Positions 60,240 to 64,000 of a stretch of 64,000 nucleotides of DNA are shown here, one piece after another (the first letter of the stretch is position 1; each line of letters opens with the position of its first letter). The notes below the pieces were generated by a model. The model saw nothing but the letters and a program-made list of their open reading frames with translations, was not told the origin of the DNA and searched no databases. The stretch comes from Allobosea lupini (GTDB lineage Bacteria > Pseudomonadota > Alphaproteobacteria > Rhizobiales > Beijerinckiaceae), in assembly GCF_900109525.1 (NCBI RefSeq), contig NZ_FOAN01000015.1, positions 1 through 64,000 on the forward strand, given 5' to 3'. The translations under genes were made by a program, and so were the position numbers.

Positions 60240-60349
60240 GTGGCGCCAAAGAGCGTTCGACGTGCGTCACGAAAATCGCGCGATGCCCACGGATGGCCGT
60301 CAAAGCGCTCGTGCCGGGCGCCTGCCGCTTTTAGTCTAGATGCGCCATA

Positions 60350-60387
60350 ACCTGACGTTGACAGGTCACCCACAAGCTGACGTTGAC
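60350..60387. repeat. Direct and inverted repeats CTGACGTTGAC
   Basis: The 11-bp CTGACGTTGAC is repeated at 60352-60362 and 60377-60387 (25-bp period). The first copy is embedded in the inverted repeat ACCTG-N7-CAGGT (60350-60366). It lies downstream of the transporter operon, in a stretch with no gene. It may be an insertion-sequence footprint or a regulatory site. Confidence 0.5.
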
Positions 60388-60405
60388 TGTTCGGCTACCG
60401 GCCAG

Positions 60406-60624
60406 TCAAAGCCCTTCGGTCTGACCACCTCCAGTTCGCTCGCGCGGGGCGCCAGCGCTTTTGGCCGGCAAATCTCGTTGACCTAACCCGCGCGCCCAGC
60501 CGGACTGCTGATCGCGGGCGATCGACGAGACGCAGGTGATCAAGCTTCCTACGAGCCATATGACCACAAAGCCGGCCAATATGCCCCGCTTCCTCAAGCG
60601 CGGCTCATAACGATAAGAGTTCAT
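60406..60624 (-). CDS. Small single-span membrane protein
   Basis: The 72-residue protein begins behind a strong AAGGAGAAGCACA. It has a basic N-terminus (MNSYRYEPRLRKRG), one membrane helix (about 15-33, ILAGFVVIWLVGSLITCV) and a hydrophilic tail. N-in orientation is expected from the positive charges. No family is recognised; the tail may be partly random. The ribosome site and helix support it as a gene. Confidence 0.55.
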   Translation of the reverse strand: MNSYRYEPRLRKRGILAGFVVIWLVGSLITCVSSIARDQQSGWARGLGQRDLPAKSAGAPRERTGGGQTEGL

Positions 60625-60699
60625 TGTGCTTCTCCTTCGTTCGATCTGGATCAACCGGCTTCAGCGCGGGCGTCTTCAGCCAGTCACGTGCCCGCAATC

Positions 60700-61461
60700 C
60701 TACTTCCGCGCTTCGAAGACGCTCTTCGCCACGCTCATCGCCCCGAATGCATGAGGCCAGCCAGCATAGAAGCCGCTGTGTGAGATGATCTCGCCGATTT
60801 CCTCTCGGGTCAGGCCATTATTCGTTCCGATGTTCATATGCGCGCCGAGTTGGGCCGACTGCCCGTTGGCGAGAAGCGAGCTGATCGTGACCAGGCTCCG
60901 ATCGCGTGGCGCAAGATCGGGCCTCAGCCAGAGATCGCGAAACAGGAAGTCGGTCGTGTCCTTCACCAGTCCCGGTGAAATCGTGCCAAAATTCTCATCG
61001 ACGAATTTGACCCGCGCGGCCTCTGCGGTCTCGTTCAAAGGCAGCTGCTTGGGCGTCGCCGACGGCAGTTGATCGGTGCCGATCTTGCGGCCGGCGAAGG
61101 CCTGCTTGACGAAGGGGACGGCTGTAGTCGCGTTCGCCCAGCCGGAATAGAACGCCAGATGAGTGACTATCTCCGAGATCTCGGCGGGCTTCACCCCATT
61201 CTCCAGCGCCAGGTCGAGATGGAATGGCAGTTCCGACGTCTGGCCACGGCCGATCATGATCGACAGCGTGACGATGCTGCGCTCGCGCGGGGTCAGACCT
61301 GAGCGCTTCCAGACCGAGCCGAGCAGGCCCTGCTGCGTGTAGCGCGACAGCGCCGGCGATACCGATTCGAGATCGGCGAGCGTCGGGGCGGAGGCCTGCC
61401 CTTGTGCGAGTGCGGGAGTCGACATTCCGAGCGCCAGGAGCGTCGCAGCGATGAACTTCAT
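60700..61461 (-). CDS. Exported protein with two carboxymuconolactone-decarboxylase domains
   Basis: The 253-residue protein has a signal peptide (MKFIAATLLALGMSTPALAQ, cleaved at ALA-Q) and two CMD (AhpD-like) repeats, about 35-130 and 155-250. Each has the block LTPRERSIVTLSIMIGRGQTSELPFHLDLALENGVKPAEISEIVTHLAFYSGW and its second copy LAPRDRSLVTISSLLANGQSAQLGAHMNIGTNNGL (in parts). The typical CxxC is not present, so AhpD-like peroxidase activity is unlikely. AAAGGAG precedes ATG at 61461. It precedes the cupin gene in the same direction and family pairs of this sort are common. Confidence 0.88.
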   Translation of the reverse strand: MKFIAATLLALGMSTPALAQGQASAPTLADLESVSPALSRYTQQGLLGSVWKRSGLTPRERSIVTLSIMIGRGQTSELPFHLDLALENGVKPAEISEIVTHLAFYSGWANATTAVPFVKQAFAGRKIGTDQLPSATPKQLPLNETAEAARVKFVDENFGTISPGLVKDTTDFLFRDLWLRPDLAPRDRSLVTISSLLANGQSAQLGAHMNIGTNNGLTREEIGEIISHSGFYAGWPHAFGAMSVAKSVFEARK

Positions 61462-61630
61462 GATTGGTCTCCTTTGATCGAATGATCGAGGACTGGGGAT
61501 CAACGCGCGGAGCATCCGACGTCGGTCGCGAGCGCGTGCCCGGCGCTAAACTCGACGCGTCGCTGCGAAGCCACGGCACGGCCGAGGGAATGATCATCAT
61601 CGGCACCACGCGTGATCGCCAAAGCGTGGC

Positions 61631-62095
61631 TCACTTGCCGTACTGCTCGTCGGTAACCTTCTCGAGCCACTCCACGTTTTTGCCCTCGGCAACTTCCGTG
61701 ATGGCCGTATGGCTCATCGCGGTGGTCGCTGTGGCACCGTGCCAATGCTTGACGCCGGGCGGACACCAGACGACGTCGCCCGGCCTGATCTCGCGCTTCT
61801 CGCCGCCCAAGTGCTGCGTCCAACCCAGGCCGGAGGTGACGATCAGAACCTGGCCGGCCGGATGCGTATGCCAGGCCGAGCGAGATCCGGGCTCGAAGGT
61901 GACATGGCCAACGGTAACGCGGCTGGCCTTATCAGCGAACTGCATGTCGACGCGGACTGGGCCGGTGAAGGTCGCCTCCGGGCCCTTCATCGAAGGCCGC
62001 GAGCCGTTCGGAAAGATGCGGCTCTCGTCGGCGGCGACCGGGCCGGCCAAGGCCGCCACGAGAGCGCCGGCCGGCGCAGACATTTTGGTGCTCAT
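61631..62095 (-). CDS. Exported cupin-domain protein
   Basis: The 154-residue protein has a hydrophobic start that probably serves as signal (SAPAGALVAALAGPVAADE) and a single cupin barrel: HTHPAGQVLIVTSGLGWTQ (motif 1, metal His-x-His) and PGDVVWCPPGVKHWHGAT (motif 2). Length and layout match the cupins of the (R)-mandelonitrile-lyase-like, CMD-associated family, and indeed the gene lies next to the CMD protein. Start at ATG 62095 behind GAGGATAG. Confidence 0.9.
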   Translation of the reverse strand: MSTKMSAPAGALVAALAGPVAADESRIFPNGSRPSMKGPEATFTGPVRVDMQFADKASRVTVGHVTFEPGSRSAWHTHPAGQVLIVTSGLGWTQHLGGEKREIRPGDVVWCPPGVKHWHGATATTAMSHTAITEVAEGKNVEWLEKVTDEQYGK

Positions 62096-62305
62096 GACTA
62101 TCCTCACTCGAAAGTTTGCGACCGCGCCCACCGCCCGCCGCTTCGTGGCAAGACCGGTGTGGGTCAGTACGGGTGAGAATGGGAACGATGCCCGCAAGAC
62201 ATTAGCGGCGGCCGATCGCAAGCACTTATCGATATGACGCATCAATGCGTGTGGAAGCCGCAATCCTGTTGGCCAGCTCCCAGACGCTCCGTCGAAGGGA
62301 AGGCA

Positions 62306-62800
62306 TCAGGTGTAGGCGAGCAGGCGGCCGGCGAAGACGACGCCGGTCCACGAGATCAGCGAGATGACGGCGGCGATGCGGGCGGCCAGCGGGGTCGACG
62401 CTGCATCGTTCCACTCGTCGACCCGACGATACACGCCGTAGTGGAATATCGGCACGTTGAGGCATGAGAACAGCAGAAGCCCGAATTTCCAGGGCGCGGC
62501 TCCCGAGTTAGCGACGACGGTCGCCTGCGCGCTCAGCAAAGCGATGCCTGTAACGACCGCGATCGCCATACCGATGTGGGACAGCGGCAGCAGAGTGCGG
62601 GCGGCTGTGACCACTGATATCAGGCGGCGTCCGGCTCCCAGTAAACGAAGGTCGAACGCGAAAGCCGGTCCGACCAGGAGCGCGATACCGAGGATGTGCG
62701 TCGCCTCGAGAAACGGATAGAGAAACTCGGCATTCCGGACCGCTTGGCCGAGGAACGAGCCTTGCAGTCCGGCCAAGAGATAAACCAGCAGTTCCGGCAT
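62306..62800 (-). CDS. DUF6644 membrane protein
   Basis: The 164-residue protein has four predicted membrane helices (about 30-50, 65-90, 102-122, 140-160) and the family blocks LYPFLEATHILGIALLVG and LRLLGAGRRLISVVTAARTLLPLSHIGMAIAVVTGIALL (in parts). DUF6644 genes occur next to DUF6152 genes, as here (17 bp gap). Function unknown; a redox or metal-related inner-membrane role is possible. ATG at 62800. Confidence 0.85.
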   Translation of the reverse strand: MPELLVYLLAGLQGSFLGQAVRNAEFLYPFLEATHILGIALLVGPAFAFDLRLLGAGRRLISVVTAARTLLPLSHIGMAIAVVTGIALLSAQATVVANSGAAPWKFGLLLFSCLNVPIFHYGVYRRVDEWNDAASTPLAARIAAVISLISWTGVVFAGRLLAYT

Positions 62801-62816
62801 GACCGACTTTCGGGGT

Positions 62817-63368
62817 TCACGCCGGCAATGAATTCCCGAGGAGCTGGTTCACAGGCACAGCATCGTCCCCGTACCAGAAAACCACCGGGCGAAAGAGCCT
62901 GTCGTCGGTGCGGTTGATGTAGCCTACCGCCTGGAATTGTTCACCGATCTTCAGGGCCCGGCCAAGTCCCCATCGACCCGACCACGCTGGAGGCGCGATG
63001 ACGATCTGCAGCTGCTTGTGAGGCCCGCTATACGAGAGGGCATTCGTGACGCGACGGATATCGTCGGCATCATGGAGTTGCGGTGGCACGGTCAATTTTG
63101 GCGTGCTGGACGGAAGCGGTGCCGCCAGGGCCACGTCGAAAAGCGAGTGCGGGTTGCCCCAAGTCCCTTCGGACGACACAGCACCAGCGAGGTAAATCAG
63201 TCTGCTGGTGTCGAAGCCCGGCCAGCCATGATGGGCAGCGGCCGGCTTGCTGTCGAGGATCGACACCCAGGGCGCCGCTGTCAGCCCGAACGCGCCGAGT
63301 ATCAGCCTTCGCCGGTCCGGCCTGGCTGCCCCGGCACCACGCACGCCGTCATGATCGCTTTCGGTCAT
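62817..63368 (-). CDS. DUF6152 exported protein
   Basis: The 183-residue protein has a Tat-like signal (RPDRRRLILGAFGLTAAP, ending near AAA-HHG) followed by HHGWPGFDTSRLIYLAGAV, the family start. The blocks WGNPHSLFDVAL and IVIAPPAWSGRWGLGRALKIGEQFQAVGYINR (in parts) also match DUF6152. It is a small periplasmic beta-rich protein, in an operon with the DUF6644 membrane protein. The start at 63368 (MTESDHDG) was chosen so that the Tat motif is near the N-terminus. Confidence 0.85.
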   Translation of the reverse strand: MTESDHDGVRGAGAARPDRRRLILGAFGLTAAPWVSILDSKPAAAHHGWPGFDTSRLIYLAGAVSSEGTWGNPHSLFDVALAAPLPSSTPKLTVPPQLHDADDIRRVTNALSYSGPHKQLQIVIAPPAWSGRWGLGRALKIGEQFQAVGYINRTDDRLFRPVVFWYGDDAVPVNQLLGNSLPA

Positions 63369-63619
63369 CGTCCGGACCCTTTTGCAATGCGTCGACGCGG
63401 CAAAGGCGCCGGCCTTGGCGTCAGCGATCATCCGAACGCAGCTCGAACACAATCGGCCGTGGATCGATTGCATCAATCGATCCGGCCCATCAATTGTGAA
63501 GCACCGTGTTCACGTCGCCCTCCATCGCGATGGCTGCGGCGAAGACCCGACTCTCCGGCTTTCTGCATCGACCGATGATGTCGAAAGCGCTGCGGCCGGC
63601 GTGGTTCTCGCGCGAGCGC

Positions 63620-64000
63620 TCAGGACTTCTGCCCGTCGCGGAGCCTCAGTGCGTCGACGATCACCTTGAAGGCGGGGAGGTTCTGCCGGCGGCTGGGGTA
63701 ATAGAGGAAGTAGCCGTCGAAGAAGGGCGACCAGTCGTCTAGCATCTGAACCAGGGCGCCGGACGCCATTTCCCGCTCAACAATGTCGTGCGGGACGTAG
63801 GCGATGCCATAGCCGCTCACGGCTGCATCGATCATCGCGTAGGAATTATTGAACGCGAGCTGACCGGCAACGCGGACCCGCAGCTCCTGTCCGTCCTTCT
63901 CGAACTCCCAGGCATAGAGGCCGCCGGCGCTCTCATGGCGCATGTTGATGCAGGCGTGCCCGACCAGTTCTTTCGGATGCATCGGCGTGCCGCGGACAGC
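63620..64000 (-). CDS. LysR-family regulator, C-terminal part (cut by window edge)
   Basis: The last about 127 codons of a LysR-type regulator. The visible part is the C-terminal half of the effector-binding domain: HPKELVGHACINMRH, AGQLAFNNSYAMIDAAVSGYGIAYVPHDIVEREMASGALVQMLDDWSPFFDGYFLYYPSRRQNLPAFKVIVDALR (in parts). The frame continues upstream beyond position 64000 without a start, so the helix-turn-helix lies outside. The ligand is unknown. Tail DGQKS is at 63620. Confidence 0.9.
   Translation of the reverse strand, partial: AVRGTPMHPKELVGHACINMRHESAGGLYAWEFEKDGQELRVRVAGQLAFNNSYAMIDAAVSGYGIAYVPHDIVEREMASGALVQMLDDWSPFFDGYFLYYPSRRQNLPAFKVIVDALRLRDGQKS

Overview
The window looks like chromosomal or megaplasmid DNA of a GC-rich alphaproteobacterium, most probably a Hyphomicrobiales member of the Bosea/Bradyrhizobium/Mesorhizobium kind. 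The grounds are the codon use, an Rhc-type (rhizobial) type III secretion gene order, and a MobC/relaxase/ParAB/ArdC/DUF736/DUF1419/DUF3085 mobile cassette typical of that group. The species cannot be read from the sequence.

0-3.9 kb is a decayed accessory border. An OhrR-type MarR gene runs into an IS3-family transposase remnant. A kinase pseudogene, a GNAT acetyltransferase, a DUF3224 remnant, an XRE/MmyB regulator and an IstB (IS21) scrap follow.

3.9-29.7 kb is a near-complete type III secretion system. A 3071-residue protein and a 54-residue protein are read leftward. A rightward operon of coupled genes carries an 85-aa protein, SctI, J, K, L, N, O, Q, R, S and T. SctU (leftward) and a TPR lipoprotein follow. 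A leftward operon carries SctD, an SctX-like protein, an SctY-like protein, SctV, a CpaC-type secretin and a CpaD-like lipoprotein, and is divergent from the detached secretin N-domain protein RhcC1. The two AT-rich divergent intergenic regions of this locus share the same 14-bp palindrome, TTATGAATTCATAA. SctU lacks the NPTH autocleavage motif. The secretin, CpaD-like and TadD-like proteins point to a Tad-pilus origin of the outer-membrane part. The giant protein is the best candidate here for something undescribed.

29.7-31.6 kb is a junction: a FadR-type GntR regulator, HipB with only the start of HipA, and the tail of an aldolase gene. 31.6-54 kb is a mobile-element cassette: relaxase and MobC, a 34-bp tandem repeat, ParB/ParA, a family of GTGGTT-NN-AACCA inverted repeats, DUF736, ArdC, toxin-antitoxin genes, DUF7007, a large ParB-like protein, a 1705-aa methylase-helicase (DarB-like), DUF3085, DUF1419, DUF3991/Toprim, and an AbiE system whose toxin is broken. 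No integrase, replication initiator or conjugative type IV secretion genes are present in the window. Several leaders in this cassette hold long GC-rich hairpins.

54.2-60.2 kb is ordinary metabolism: an RpiR regulator, a DUF6282 metal-dependent hydrolase, and a spermidine/putrescine-type ABC importer (two permeases, a Tat-exported binding protein, an ATPase) in one overlapping operon. 60.2-64 kb holds a small membrane protein, a two-domain carboxymuconolactone-decarboxylase-family protein and a cupin (both exported), a DUF6644/DUF6152 pair, and the end of a LysR regulator cut by the window edge.
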